Notes: generated by a model from the sequence alone, not told the origin. A stretch of 64,000 bases of DNA from Podospora pseudoanserina (GCF_035222485.1 NC_085921.1:3968001-4032000), one strand, 5' to 3'. Shown: positions 10,588-22,647, numbered from the stretch's first letter. Numbers and translations are program-made.

Positions 10588-11933
10588 ATGTTGGCGGCAC
10601 CATGGGTGTGTCGAAGCTGCGTGCGATCGCTCAGGCGAATCGGCTTTTCGCAGCAGTTTCTACGGAGGGCTAGCACAGGTAAAGTAACGTTGATTGCCGT
10701 TATGGTTTTCTGCTAACAGCGCGAGTAGACTCCTTCAAGCTTCCTCCAGCTCTCCTCGACCGCGCAAGATTTCTTACCGCCGAACACGATCAATTGACGG
10801 CACAACTAGCTGACAACTTTGACGAGAAGATTGCAAAGCGTGCAGGCGAAGTCCACAGGATCGCAGAGGCCTTCAAGAAGTTCGAGCATGCCAAGGCTTC
10901 TCTCCGGGAGCTGGAGGGGCTCTTGAAGTCAGACGATGCTGAAATGCGGGAGATGGCGCAAGAGGACCTCGCGGCTACCAATGAGCAGCTGGCTGAGTCG
11001 AGTCGGAATCTGTCCGTGGCTTTGACTCCCAAGCATCCCTTCGCCGACATGCCGTGCCTCATTGAAGTCGTCCCTGGGCCAGGAGGAACCGAAGGTCGCT
11101 TCTTTGCCGACTCGGTATTCAAGATGTACCAAGCATATTGCGCCAATAAAGGCTTCCGCACAAAGGTTGTACAGTACTTGGCCGCCGACAGTACCGGCGA
11201 AAAGGGAGGTGATGGGGAGACAGCCCTTCAGGAAGCTGTACTTGAGGTGATGGAGGAGGGAGCGTATGCCCACTTCCGTGGTGAAGCGGGCATGCATCGG
11301 GTTCAGCGTGTCCCGGCGACGGAGAAGAGTGGAAGGACTCATACGAGTGCTGTAGCCGTCTGGGTGCTGCCCTCTTTCGCTGAGAACGCCACAGCCTCTG
11401 ATGGTGATTGGGACAACCCGGAGAGTGACTTCTACATCGACCCGGCCGAGGTGAAATCTGAAAAGATGCGAGCCAGCGGAGCAGGAGGACAGCACGTCAA
11501 CAAAACCGAGTCTGCTATTCGGTTGACGCACATTCCCACGGGCATCACCGTCAGCATGCAGGATTCTCGTTCACAACACACCAATCGAGCCGATGCCTGG
11601 AGGTTACTTCGATCAAGAATTGCACAGAAAAGGCGTGAGGCCAGAGAAGAGGCCGCTAGGGCACTAAGAAGCAGCGTGTTGTCATCAGCGCAGCTTACAC
11701 GGGGCGATAAAATCAGAACCTACAACTATGGCCAGGACAGATGTACCGACCATAGGGCCGGGCTTGACGTCCACAATCTACCAGATGTGCTCAGGGGTGG
11801 TGACACCCTGGGTAAGGTGATTGATGCTGTCCATGGCTGGCTCGCCGAGAAGGATATCCAGGCCTTGCTGGCAGATGAGGAAGCCGCTGCTGCTGCTGCG
11901 AACGCCACTGGTAAAGGGAAGAAAGGGAAATAA
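10588..11933 (+). CDS. MRF1: Mitochondrial peptide chain release factor 1
   Basis: Two exons (10588-10678, 10729-11933) give 431 residues. The first exon is Arg-rich and acid-free (MLAAPWVCRSCVRSLRRIGF), a mitochondrial presequence. The PCRF domain follows with VVPGPGGTEGRFFADSVFKM, and the peptidyl-hydrolase domain has SGAGGQHVNKTESAIRLTH. GGQ is the catalytic tripeptide that triggers ester hydrolysis at stop codons in the ribosomal A site. DRCTDHRAGL near the end is also a class I bacterial/mitochondrial RF feature. The protein ends with an Ala run and a Lys/Gly tail. The start fits because the splice donor follows directly and restores the frame at GAC. The intron is 50 bases long and holds a GCTAAC branch point. 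Confidence 0.95.
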
Positions 11934-12786
11934 ATAACACATACCCCCACTATTTTAGAGTGTACTTGTAGTTGTATGATATTATTGATGATAGAAATGT
12001 GTTCCAATATTCTTGACTATAGTTGGAAGTCGGGGGGTGTCAGGATTTCATGAATTGAATGCTGACCAATCAGCGTTGATATATCACCTCTTACCTTCCT
12101 AATACGGACGCGTACTCTTGAGAAGGGAAGGCATGATGGACAAGTCTACCTTCCATAACATTGTTTTGCCAGAGAAGACGTAGACCCAAGAAATTACATC
12201 TACTCTCTACATTGCGGTCCTTGTTGCTTTTCTATAGAGAAGCGGTGTCTCACTTTTGTTGTGTGAGTGTATCCACCACCTCTCAGCAACACCTTGCTCA
12301 GAGGTGTTAACCTGGAACGGTCAATCCCGTCCAAGAAGATGGCAGACAATACACCTCTGAAGAATCAAGCACTTTATGATGGGAGGTCATCAGTCATCTT
12401 GTTCTTTGTTTTGCAAGCCGTCTTTCGAGCAATAGCTCCTTCCGATCTTCCTGCTTCAGCCTGGGCTGCTGTTCGGTGCCTCATATGACGGTAGCGATAC
12501 CTTGTTAATGCTCAACAGAAGTTTCCGCCTACTTCTTTTTGACATGGCGAGTTTTAGGAGAGCTGTGTGCCTGCCAGGGAAGTGCTGTGAGCAATGGAGA
12601 CAGTTGGCAATCCCATCTTTCCACCTCCCATGTGTTTCCTGGCCTAGGAGCGTCTATTTAATTTCCCCAGACCCTTCAGATGTACCACCCCCAGCGTTGT
12701 CTCACAATTAGTTTACAATTCGACCCAAGTCTCAAGTCTCTTCTTTTTAAAGCTTCGCAAGGCTCGGCAACAAAAACAAGTCGAAG
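11934..12786. other. Intergenic, no gene seen
   Basis: This stretch holds the 3' flank of MRF1 and the 5' flank of the carboxypeptidase pseudogene. Short open frames exist, but none has a recognisable product, a plausible intron pattern or a repeat nature. Confidence 0.45.
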
Positions 12787-14644
12787 ATGCGCCTCATCCC
12801 TCTGTTGGGCTTCCTCCTTACGGCAGTCGAAGGGCTCCGCACAGGAAGGGGTAGTCCTCTCGTGCGTCTGGGCATCTCGAAACACATCAACAAGGTCGGC
12901 AAATCGACTGCTGCTGTGTTTCCTGACCCTCAAGACAAGCCGTTTCCCAGGCACAATTTTCTGAACGCCAACAGCACGAGTGAGTTATCTTCGAGTTCGA
13001 AAGTCGAGCCACGTTGACATTGACTCGGTGTAAATAGAATTTGCCGCCAATGACACCGCCATTCCCGATGTCGACTTTGACGTTGGCGAGTCGTACGCTG
13101 GCTCCCCGATGAGCAAAGCAACCTCTTCTTTTGGTTCTTCCCCTCGCCAAACAAAGCAGCGGATAAGGAGATTCTGATCTGGCTGAATGGTGGTGTATGT
13201 TGATATCATTTGTCGCTTCATTGTTCAGCTTTTACTAACAATTCCTCCAGCCTGGCTGCTCCTCTTTCGAGGTCTTCTACAAGAACACGGTCCCTTCCTT
13301 TGGCCACCAGGGACTCTAAAACCCGTGCGGAATCCTTGGAGCTGGCACACCCTAACCAACATCGTGTATGTTGACCAGCCGGTTAGCACAGGGTTTTCAA
13401 CGGATGTTCCAACCATCACCAATGAGAATGAGCTCGCTGCTCAGTTTCTAGGATGGTGGAAGAATTTCGTCGACACCTTCGGCATGCAGAGCTACAAGGT
13501 GTACATTTCTGGAGAGTCCTATGCGTAAGTCCTCTTCCAATTTCACGGCCCTTATAGCCAGGGCAACATCTTCTAACACCAAACAGCGGAATGTACTGCC
13601 CTTACATTGCTAACGCTATGCTCAACATAAACGACACCGCCTACCACCAACTATCCAGCATGTACCTGGGGGACGCTGTCATCGGCGACAACACCCAACT
13701 CTACTAAAGCATCCCCATGCTCCGCTTCGTTGAATACCACAGCTCTCTTTTCCCCTTCAACAACACCTTCCTCGACGAGATCAGGACTACTGACGCCGAG
13801 TGCGGCTGCTCCTCCCTCCTCGACAACCACCTCGTCTACCCTCCTATTTCCCACCTGCCCTCCACCCTCCCAGAAGTATCGGAAAACGGCACCGTTACAG
13901 AGGAATGCACCTCTCTCTGGTGGTGGATCCTAGAAGCTGCCCTCCGCCTCAACCCCTGCTTCGACATGTACCACATCACCGCCTCCTGCCCCCGCGTGTC
14001 TGATGTTCTCGGGTTCCTGGCAGGGATCGATTACGTCCCCGAGGGGGAGAAGAGATACTTTGACCGCGGGGACGTAAAAGCCGCCATCCACGCACCGAGG
14101 AATGTCACTTGGGAGGTGTGTGGTGAGAACCAGGTTTTCGCCCAGCGAAGAGGACGGCTCCGGACCGTTCATCATCCACGCTTTGCCGAGTGTTATCGAC
14201 AAGACCCAAAACGTCATCATCGCCCACGGGCAGCTGGACATGGTCCTGCCATCAAACGGCTCCCTTCTCGCGATCCAGAACATGACGTGGGGAGGGAAAC
14301 TCGGCTTTCAGAACAGGCCCTCGGAGCCGTTTTATGTCCCTAATACAAATGTCGTGGGGAAGAACAAGGTGGCTATTGGTGGCGAGGGCGTGCTGGGGAG
14401 CATGGTGTCGGAGAGGGGGCTGACGTGGGTGGGGGTGAACCTGGCGGGCCATATGCTGGTCGAGGCGCAGCCTGGTGCTTCGTATCGGCAGCTGGAGTGC
14501 TTGCTCGGGAGGATTGACTGCGTGAATTTCACGGCACCTTTTACGGTTGGGCATCTGTATTACTCTGATCAGGCACCGAATGAGATGGGCGAGGGGACGG
14601 CGCCTCAGAGTTGGAGTGATCCCAAGCCGGAGGAGGGCTTGTAG
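12787..14644 (+). pseudogene. Decayed secreted serine carboxypeptidase (family S10)
   Basis: The opening MRLIPLLGFLLTAVEG is a signal peptide. Family S10 blocks follow in order: [24 protein letters not shown]-like [25 protein letters not shown] with the nucleophile Ser, the Asp in IAHGQLDM, and the His in NLAGHMLVEAQP. Several introns can be placed (for example after NANST, after LNGG and within GESYA). The reading frame changes near 13098-13104, where about five residues between SYAG and DEQS are also missing. It changes again near 13265 and near 14137. A TAA at 13705-13707 replaces an expected Gln codon, consistent with C-to-T change. The catalytic residues survive, so loss looks recent. 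Intact members are secreted acidic carboxypeptidases for nutrient peptides. Assembly errors cannot be excluded for the single-base shifts but do not explain the stop. Confidence 0.75.
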
Positions 14645-15505
14645 GTAAAGAGCCCCAGTTGGGAAGTCACCTTTCTAGTATAGACGCTCAGCTACAAACC
14701 CATAGAGAAGAAATGCAATGCGTTCCACACCACAACCCTTCTCGAAAAAAAACATCTTGATTTGATAGCCAACTAACAACTACTACTAGGCAGTTACATA
14801 AGGTAGGGAATAGGCCGTAAAGACTGTGCCAAAGAGAAACCCGATAGCCTCATGTTTTTCCGTTCTTTTTTGGCCTTCCTTTCCCTTTTTTGTCCTTCCT
14901 TGTGATGCGATACTCCTCCCCCTCGCCCAAAACCGCTGTTCTCACACACATAATCCTACAAAAGAGTGGAACCAGGACCAAGTCCCTCCGTTTCCACTTC
15001 ATTCAGCCCAGACACATTTCCATCCCCTCCTCCCAGCAGTAGACCCGCCTTGTTCGGCGTCCACCAGTCCAATGACAAAACAAAAAAAAATCGAGGATAT
15101 TCCTATACGCCATGCTTTCCGCCCGCCAACCGATGAAAGGATAAAAACCAAAAACCAAAACCAGCGAAAATAGAGTAGGGTGGTGTTACAACAGTGTTAG
15201 AGGCAGGTACTGTCAACATAGCAGCTGGCTTGCCTTCATCTCCGCGTATGTGTTGGAGATGGATCACTTTCGAGTGTATGATAGATATGCCGCCCCCAAA
15301 GTCGAATCGGCCCTGTAAGAGGTGTCGTCGGAGGAACCAAGAAAATGTAGCCCAGATGGATAGGGAACGGTGAAGAGTATGAGAAATATAAGACCGGCCG
15401 AACCACCTCCACCTCACCCAATGAATGTTTATGCGCACATGTCCTGGTAGTCATCACTTTCATAGCCGCTCTTTGATATCGTCAACTTTTCAGCGATAAC
15501 GATCT
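14645..15505. other. Intergenic between convergent-facing carboxypeptidase relic and PRELI gene
   Basis: This is probable 3' flank from both sides, with A-rich patches near 14740 and 15080. No gene is supported. Confidence 0.45.
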
Positions 15506-16201
15506 TCAAGCAGCAGCCATACTCCGCTCTCTCGCGGCCCGCCTCAACTCTAGCACACCAATGATCCCTGTCTGCCTCAACCTCTCCAGAATCATCTTCA
15601 TGCCCTCTCGGCTCTTCCCCAATTGATCCTGCGTCTTTGTCGAAGCCAACGTTTCAATGCTCCTCTGGATACCCCTCGCTCCCAGCCTGGCGAAGAACCC
15701 GCCCTCCTGGGCAGTGGTAGACAGGTTCTGATGCGACAACTTGTCCCGGAGCTTCTCTCCCAGCCTGGATCTGAACACAACCTTGGTTTCCACCTCGGTG
15801 TTATCCAGAGTTCTCGTCTTGGGAATGCTGTACATTTGTCTTTCGACTACCGACAGCACGCCGACGAAGTTGAGGTTGCGAGACTCGGTGGACATCCAGC
15901 CTTCGCGCATATCCACCACAGAAGTCTCGAGGATGTACGAGGCCTGGGAGGCGGTCCCGCCTGTGAGGGTGGTAGGGAGGAGCTTCATGACGGCGGGGGG
16001 CATGCGGGACTTCTTGAGGTGGATGCGGGTTGTGTGGAGGCGGCCGGTGGCAGGGTCGATGTGGGAGTCGATGGTGTCGGTGCTGAGGACATGAGAGGCA
16101 AAGGGGTTGAGCTGGGGGGAGCAGTAGCGGAGGAAGAAAGCGAGCGAGACGGCGGGGAAGGGATGGGCGTAGGTGTGGTTGGTGGTGTGGGTGAGGACCA
16201 T
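15506..16201 (-). CDS. PRELI/MSF1-domain mitochondrial lipid-transfer protein
   Basis: A single exon encodes 231 residues. The domain starts at once with MVLTHTTNHTYAHPFPAVSL and continues with NPFASHVLSTDTIDSHIDPATGRLHTTR, the classical opening of PRELI/Ups proteins. The LETSVVDMREGWMSTESRNLNFVGVL segment, containing the NL pair, is also conserved. The carboxy end is helical and basic. Ups proteins pair with Mdm35 in the intermembrane space; Ups1 carries phosphatidic acid for cardiolipin synthesis and Ups2/SLMO carries phosphatidylserine. I cannot decide between them by eye, so no symbol is given. No presequence is expected because import is through the Mia40/Mdm35 route. It is divergent from MPE1, 1.8 kb away. 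Confidence 0.9.
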   Translation of the reverse strand: MVLTHTTNHTYAHPFPAVSLAFFLRYCSPQLNPFASHVLSTDTIDSHIDPATGRLHTTRIHLKKSRMPPAVMKLLPTTLTGGTASQASYILETSVVDMREGWMSTESRNLNFVGVLSVVERQMYSIPKTRTLDNTEVETKVVFRSRLGEKLRDKLSHQNLSTTAQEGGFFARLGARGIQRSIETLASTKTQDQLGKSREGMKMILERLRQTGIIGVLELRRAARERSMAAA

Positions 16202-18004
16202 TTTGGCTGATTTTGGTGATGATTGTTTATTTCACGATGGTTATGGGGTATCTTGAAGTTGGAGTAGTAAGTTTGGAGGAGTGACGGTGGTAGTTGGTGG
16301 TGGGCGGCGGAGAGTCGAGGAGCTAGGATCCTGGAAGTACGTGGGGGAGGCGAAAGACGGGAATGGGTTGATCGGCCGGTATGGCGTCGTCGCTTGCGCA
16401 GTACAGACGAAAGGGTAAAAAGCAGTAGTGCAAAGAGCACGTGTGCAGGAAAGCGGAATTACTTCATAAGGAAGTGTTAGACACGGCGAGATGTGATTGT
16501 CGAGACAAGCACACCCTCGAGAATGGGAAAGACGGAGAAGCTTTTTTCTTGGCTTCTGCGAAAAAGTTCCCGGTCGCTCGGGGGTGCCCCAAGTTGATGA
16601 AGATGAGGAGGCCACAATAAAGCAGGTGGGTGGTGACGCAGGAAACCGGATGAAGGGAGTTCAATTGACAGAAAGACGCGGGGAGTTGGCCAGTTCAAAA
16701 AGAAGCGGGTGTCCAGGGAGTGCAAGAGAGGGGGACGCAACTGTGACGATGATCATCGGCTCATTCTCCCAGATTCTTGCTCGTCTTTTTCAGTGGATTT
16801 CCAGAAGCCTTTTGAGCACAGCATCATTATGGCACCACTACTATCGGAGACCGCCCTGTGTAACTTTGAAGGTAAAGTGCAACCGGCGTTTCAGCCACAG
16901 GATATGACGTTCGCACCGTATTCACTACAAAAACAGCATTTTGGACATATACTCAAACTCTCTGATAAAGGTCAAAACAGCCCTGACCTCACACATGATA
17001 ATAGTCAATAGAGAGTGCCTCTCTGCTGTTATTGTGTGAGGTCTCGATTGTTGCTGTCAGCCACATGCATCACTTGCCAGTGGGCTGGCTTGTAACCCCA
17101 CTTTATGCCTGAAAATCTAGGCCGACTTTCTGCTTGCGGAGCCCAGACTTCGGAACATTCCTCTCACGGCTGACCTATTAATCATCTGACCGTTGGCCAA
17201 CTTTAATTAACCGAACCCCGAGCTCTCAACTTCTTCACCTCCACCAGCCCTTTTGCTCCAACAACCAACGACGACGGGTGCAACACATCGCCAAAACCTT
17301 TTGCAGATCGACCATCGCAACAGTCGCTTTCCTCGCGAATATCTTCCTCTCGCATCTGGAAGGATTTTGTTGCGTCTTTGATCATCACGCAGGATTGGCG
17401 CAACGGTGAAACAAGGACAAAGCAGCGGCGACATCGAAAAGGGCGGCGCGTCAGAGGAACGAACGTCCATCTAACCGATCCATCACAGGAATCCATCGCC
17501 ATCACATTTCCATCGCGCCATCACCAGTCTGCTTGCAGAGCATCTCCTTTGCTTGCTAGCGTTGAGTGGGGTCTGTTTTTTTGCTTCTTTTCGTTTGGCT
17601 GACAGCGTTGGGGACAAGTGTTGGCAAGTGATCAAGAAGGGGTGCTGTTTTTTTAGGAGGGAGGAGTCGCACACGAATCCATCACTGCTTTTCAGCTCAA
17701 TTGAATAGAGTGCTATTTTCGCAGCGCTGGGTCTTTGTACTTTTCCTTTTTTTTTTATTGTCCATTCAAGAGGCGCTTTCTGTCTCCCCCGGAGAGCATA
17801 TCAGAATTGATTCCCATTCAACCTGTTGAGTTGAGGAAAGAAGAAGAACAAAAAGGCAAAACGTCGTCACCTGGTTTAGGGAATCAAGAATTCAAGTTCG
17901 CTTCGCTTTACCCATTCCTAGTGTGCGAGCAGGTTTAGCAGAGAAGAGAGCGCCGACACGACTCTAATTGACAGCTACATTTTCGACCATCAACCAGACC
18001 CAAG
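16202..18004. other. Long divergent intergenic region PRELI-MPE1
   Basis: The 1.8 kb should hold the PRELI promoter and a long MPE1 leader; 17740-17760 is a pyrimidine tract and 17830-17860 is AG-rich. It also contains a 55-base hairpin, listed separately. I find no coding frame with support. Confidence 0.5.
16987..17041. repeat. 55-base imperfect inverted repeat (hairpin)
   Basis: The left arm starts CCTCACACA and the right arm ends TGTGTGAGG-like (TTGTGTGAGG), with further pairing through TAATAG/TGTTATT. The inner AGAGAG/CTCTCT arms surround a three-base loop (TGC). It lies in intergenic DNA with no second copy seen in the window. It could be a MITE remnant, a terminator-like structure or a small-RNA precursor. 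Confidence 0.55.
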
Positions 18005-20072
18005 ATGGCGTCTTCAGTATTCTTCAAGTTCAAGTCGCAAAAAGAGCCAACGCGAGTGGCCTTTGATGGAACAGGCATTTCTGTTTTCGAGCTCAAGCGC
18101 GAGATCATTCTTCGCGCTGGCCTCGGTGACGGCACAGATTTTGACCTGGCCATCTATGCTGATGAAAATGGAAAAGAAGGTAAGCAGCTAGGTTCAGCTT
18201 CACATTCAAGGTGTGCGAGCTAACAAGATGGCAGTCTATGACGATGACACCTCCATCATTCCCCGGTCCACCACTGTCATCGCCCGGCGCATGCCCCCGA
18301 AGAATCCCGGAAGAGGCGGCGCTGCTCGATATGTCTCTGGAAAGATGCCCATCCACGCGAAGAATTCGTCACGCAGGGAGCAAACAGCAAAGCCAGCGGC
18401 CAAGACCCAGTCCAACACTCTAGCGCAACTAAGCAGCGCCATGACAGAAGAGGAGAAGATGGCTGCCGTCTTCCAGGCCCAAACCGAGCACTTCACATCG
18501 AGAGAAGAGGAAATGGCTACTCAACAGTATGTCGCCAAGGGTGGCCCCAAAAAGCCCGCCAATGTTCCCGACCACGACCCACCCCAAGGCTATATCTGCT
18601 ACCGATGTGGTGAGAAAGGCCACTGGATTCAGCTTTGCCCAACCAACGACAATCCCGATTTCGACAACCGCCCTCGCGTAAAGCGTACCACTGGCATTCC
18701 CAAGTCTTTCCTCAAGACAGTCGACAAGGCAACTGCGCTTGGTCAGAATGCGGATGGAGATGACTCCAAGACACCATCCGGCATCATGGTCAATGCTGAT
18801 GGAGAGTACGTGATTGCAGAGCCTGACAAGGTGTCATGGGAAAGGTTCCAGGCCAAGGCCAAGTCGAACAACGCGGCATCAAAGGCAGCTATGGAAGGGG
18901 AGAAGGAGGTCCAAGAGAGAGGCTTGGAATGCTCCATCGACAAGAAGATGTTCATAGAGCCAATGAAGACTCCGTGTTGTAGTAAGACGTATTGCAATGA
19001 CTGCATCACCAACGCTCTCATTGAGAGCGACTTCGTCTGCCCTGCCTGCAATGCAGAGGGTGTCTTGATTGATGATCTCAAGACAGATGAGGAAGCAGTC
19101 GAGAAGCTCAAGCAATTGCTTGCCGACAGGGATAGTAAAGCCAAGGAGGGTTCCAAGAGCCCAAAAAGCCCCAGCGAAGCATCAACCAAATCCGCCCAGG
19201 CCACCGGTGTCGAACCAACAAACATCAAGAAGTCTGCTTCTCCTTCGCCGGCTCCTGCTAACCCGGCCGCGCCACCACAGCAAACTGCCCAGCAGCAAAC
19301 CACGACATCCACCCCCTCGGTCCGAAGCGCCACCTCGACACCTGTCCACAGCGAGCCAAGCCAGCAAACATCCAAGAAGCGGCCCGCTGAAGATGCCCTC
19401 GAGAACCCCAAGATCCCCAAGGCGCCCAAGGCCATGCAGCCAACTCAACAGAAGCCACCAGTAAACCCCATGATGGGCGGCAATAACATGATGAACGGCA
19501 TGAACCCCATGGCCGGCGGCATGATGCCCGGTATGAACATGCCCGGCATGAACCCGATGATGTTCCCCGGCATGAACCCCATGAGCCTGAACATGATGGG
19601 CGGCTTTGGGGGCATGCCCGGCAGCTTTGGCGGACCAGGCGGCATGCCCAACATGAGCATGAACGGGATGAACATGATGAACCCGATGATGAACCCGATG
19701 ATGAACCCGATGATGAACGGGTTCCAGGGAATGCCTAACAATAACAACAACAACAATAACAACTTCAACCCACGGCACAACAACTGGGGTGGGCCGAGTG
19801 GTGGTGTGTTTCAGGGGCATCAACAGCAACAACAACAACAACAGCAGCAGCAGCAGCAGCAGCATAACCAGCACCCGCCACAGCAGCAGCAGCAGAGGCC
19901 ACCGCAGCAGATGATGGGTATGGGTATGGGCATGAACGGCGGCGGCATGATGAAGAACTTTTCCCACCAACCGGCTGATGACGAGGACGCCTACTTCCGG
20001 AAGCCAGTCAACCCGCACCGCCACCAGAACCGCCAGAAAAGGGTCAGACCGAGTGATTACCGGGAGCTTTGA
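18005..20072 (+). CDS. MPE1: Cleavage and polyadenylation factor subunit (RBBP6/Mpe1 family)
   Basis: Two exons (18005-18179, 18235-20072) give 670 residues. The ubiquitin-like DWNN domain is first (MASSVFFKFKSQKEPTRVAF to about residue 80, with IPRSTTVIARRMPP). A CCHC zinc knuckle follows, CYRCGEKGHWIQLCP. Then comes a RING/U-box-like finger, LECSIDKKMFIEP with TPCCSKTYCNDCI and CPAC. This order is diagnostic for Mpe1/RBBP6, which activates the Ysh1 endonuclease within the nuclear 3'-end processing complex. The carboxy half is low complexity: a Ser/Pro/Thr/Gln linker, a Met/Gly/Asn-Pro tract with repeated NPMM units (19670-19720), an Asn run (19735-19765) and a Gln run (19824-19862). The basic ending with RQKRVRPSDYREL resembles the short tail of fungal homologues. 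The intron lies inside the DWNN domain. Confidence 0.95.
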
Positions 20073-20484
20073 GCAGGCTGAGGGTTTTTTTTTTTTTTTC
20101 TGTAACGATAATGATTTTCATCATGAGGGTGGTGAGGCCGGGCGGGGGAGTATATACATCATCACAAACAAGCGAACATAAGGGTGTGTGTGAAACGTGG
20201 GAAGCTATCTGGCTTTTGGAGCGGGGACCAGGTTTTCAAGAGGAGCAAGTTGCATTACTCTTCTCATTGGCGTTTTTTCCTCTTTCTCTTTTCTCACTCT
20301 CTTGATTCTTGTAATCTTCTTTATCTGGGGCTGTGGTTTGGGGGGGATGTTTTCGGGATTGGGGTTGGTTGTGACATGAATAATCACCACAAAACAACAC
20401 CACATGGAGCAAATGTGGCTTGGTATGGCGGGGTTGGGAATTATCCTTGCTTTTTTTCCTTCTTTTTTCCACAGCAACGTACAG

Positions 20485-20517
20485 CACACACACACACAAA
20501 CACACACCCACACACAA
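20485..20517. repeat. CA-rich microsatellite
   Basis: An interrupted CA repeat lies in the presumed MPE1 3' flank. Confidence 0.8.
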
Positions 20518-20756
20518 CAAAATAAAACAAGCGGGAAACAGGAAAGCGGCGGGATGTCCAAAACGAGCCGGGATAGGGAAGGTTGGAAGGGGGGTTATTC
20601 AACAAGGCAAAGGGACATAGGATGGATGGGTGGATTGGTATGGATGGATGGGATGCTGGAGTAGGGGCAATGGGAAAGCGAAGGGAAATTAGGAAATAAT
20701 CGGGAAATTCGGATTGATAAACTGATATTTATTTGTGTATATATACCACACACTTG

Positions 20757-20784
20757 ACACACACACACACACACACACACACAC
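20757..20784. repeat. (AC)14 microsatellite
   Basis: Fourteen uninterrupted AC dinucleotides lie between the convergent MPE1 and GET3 genes. Confidence 0.95.
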
Positions 20785-21560
20785 TTTCTCTCTTGCCTTT
20801 TGTTTCATTCTTCTTGTTGCTGGTTGGTGATTGTTTTTTTCAAGTCTTGTGCTGACAATCTGGGAATACAAAATTGAAATTCTTTAAAAATCATGATTCC
20901 GTGCCTTATCCCAGTGAAGCTTCCTCCTATAACATGAAAACTTGAGCTAGATATTCAAACAAAAATCAACAAACATGGAAAAGGACCAAAACTGCATTGG
21001 AAAGCAAACCACATATTTTCGCTCGCTATATGCTCTAATTCTTCGCTACCCTCAGCATCCCAATACAGCAGATTAAATAAAAAAGCCGCGCCGTTTCAAA
21101 AAGGTAAAACAGTTCGAATCCTTTCCTTTGGTGGTGGAGGCTTCAATTTATACCGTGGCCATCTTCTCACCTTCCAAGCCCTTGGAAGACCTGATCTGTA
21201 CAGTCGCCACAAATATCGCCGACCTGCATCAGAAAGACCAGCTGCACCTATCGCTACGACTTCCTGAAAGCTTAAATCTAAAACACCCGCCTCGAACTGT
21301 GCAAGCCGGTCCTCGGCAATTTCCAGCCAGGTTAACCCCCCGCATTGAAATGGGAGTTCTACGTCCACTGCCTGCCAGTACGGCCACTGGCCAGTCCGAC
21401 TCTTCAATATCTGCCGCTGCCAGGGACCACCCCGCGTTGCTGATGTACAATCAGGGTATCCTTTCTCGGTGAGACCCATCAAAGCAGTGATAACTATCTT
21501 CCCCTCTCCTTCTTTAGAATACTAATCAATATTTGAGCATGCTTGGTATCCGCCTGTATC

Positions 21561-22647
21561 CTATGACGGGGGAACAAAAGGCTTGACCAGCATCTCACTG
21601 AACTTCTCCAGCTTCTCCTTTCCTCGAACCTCCTCCACCAGAAGTGGCATTTTTACCACGTTGAACTCGTCGTAAAGCTCCTCAATCTGATCGAGGTACT
21701 TCTTTTGCATGCGCCGTCTGGCCGTACATTGCTCGCAATCGGAACCGGGCTTCGGGAACAGAAGCTGATTGACAACAATACAGTGGGTATCAATCTGGTA
21801 GCTAGCCAGTTCTTGAATCATACGCTCCGTCTCGTAGAGAGACAAGAACTCTGGAATGCAGACACAGACGAAGGTGGTGAGGCGCTCGTCCTTGAATTGC
21901 TGGTTGACTTCTGAAATGGTGGCGCGAAGGGCTTCGAGCTTTTCCATCATCTCACCGAGGTTCTGACCGTTGGGAAGGGCACCGTTGGCGCCTAGAAGTC
22001 CGTTCAGGACTCCTCCAAACTGACTAGAGAGCTGCGAGATCTTCTTCAGGGCCTTCTCCAGAACAGAAGGGAACTGGAGGAAACGGAGTGTGTGGCCGGT
22101 TGGGGCGGTGTCGAAGATGATGGTCTCGTAGGAGAGTGACTTGACCTGCTTCAGGACTTCGGCAAAGGACATGGCTTCATCGATACCGGGAATCTGATAA
22201 GAAGTACGGTATTAGCCAGACTGGTTGATACATCACTGACAAAACACTCTTAGAACTTACCGAGAGGGCAAGGTCCTGCATCATACCCCCCATACCCCCC
22301 AAACCTTCAGCGCCCTCACCCTCAGCCTGTCCAGCAAGCAAGTCTTGCATGCTTCCATTTGGATCAATCTCCATGGCGAAGAGATTCTCGAAACCATCTA
22401 CCTTGCGGGCGTCCTTGCCGAACTTTTGGCTGAAAGCGTCGCTCAGGTTGTGGGCGGGATCGGTCGATATGAGAAGCACAGAGCGCCTGACCTTGGCCAG
22501 CTGGATGGCAAGACTGCACGAGGTTGTCGTCTTGCCCACACCACCCTTTCCACCTACGAAGATCCATCTGAGGCTGCGTTGGTCGAGGATCGACTGGAGC
22601 GTGGGCTCCATTGCATCGTCGTCGGCGTTGATGACTGCGGTCGACAT
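21561..22647 (-). CDS. GET3: Tail-anchored protein targeting ATPase (ArsA/Get3)
   Basis: Two exons (22647-22261, 22193-21561) encode 339 residues. [10 protein letters not shown] (about 32-41) is the deviant Walker A P-loop of the ArsA/Get3/MinD class. [12 protein letters not shown] is switch I, and [15 protein letters not shown] is the switch II block. CEQC in [11 protein letters not shown] is the zinc-binding pair that holds the homodimer. The Met/Gly-rich segment ([17 protein letters not shown]) belongs to the client-binding helical domain, and the intron lies right after it. Get3 receives tail-anchored membrane proteins from Sgt2/Get4-5 in the cytosol and delivers them to Get1/2 at the ER. 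All key residues are present. The 67-base intron starts GTAAGT. Confidence 0.97.

Larger units (their letters stand above)
20073..21560. other. Convergent 3' flanks of MPE1 and GET3
   Basis: The stretch contains a T run just after MPE1 (20086-20099), two CA-rich microsatellites and G-rich tandem ATGG-type repeats (about 20620-20660). One 128-codon minus-strand frame (21096-21482) exists, but nothing supports it as a protein. Confidence 0.5.

Noticed and set aside
19182-20024. A long minus-strand frame over MPE1
   Set aside because: Antisense shadow of repeat-rich coding sequence (His/Val/Leu runs opposite Met/Asn/Gln codons).
21108-21121. GTTCGAATCC, a tRNA B-box-like sequence
   Set aside because: No A box, acceptor stem or anticodon arm can be drawn around it.
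21096-21482. A 128-codon minus-strand frame just downstream of GET3
   Set aside because: No recognisable domain, no intron signals, and a position in the probable GET3 3' untranslated region.
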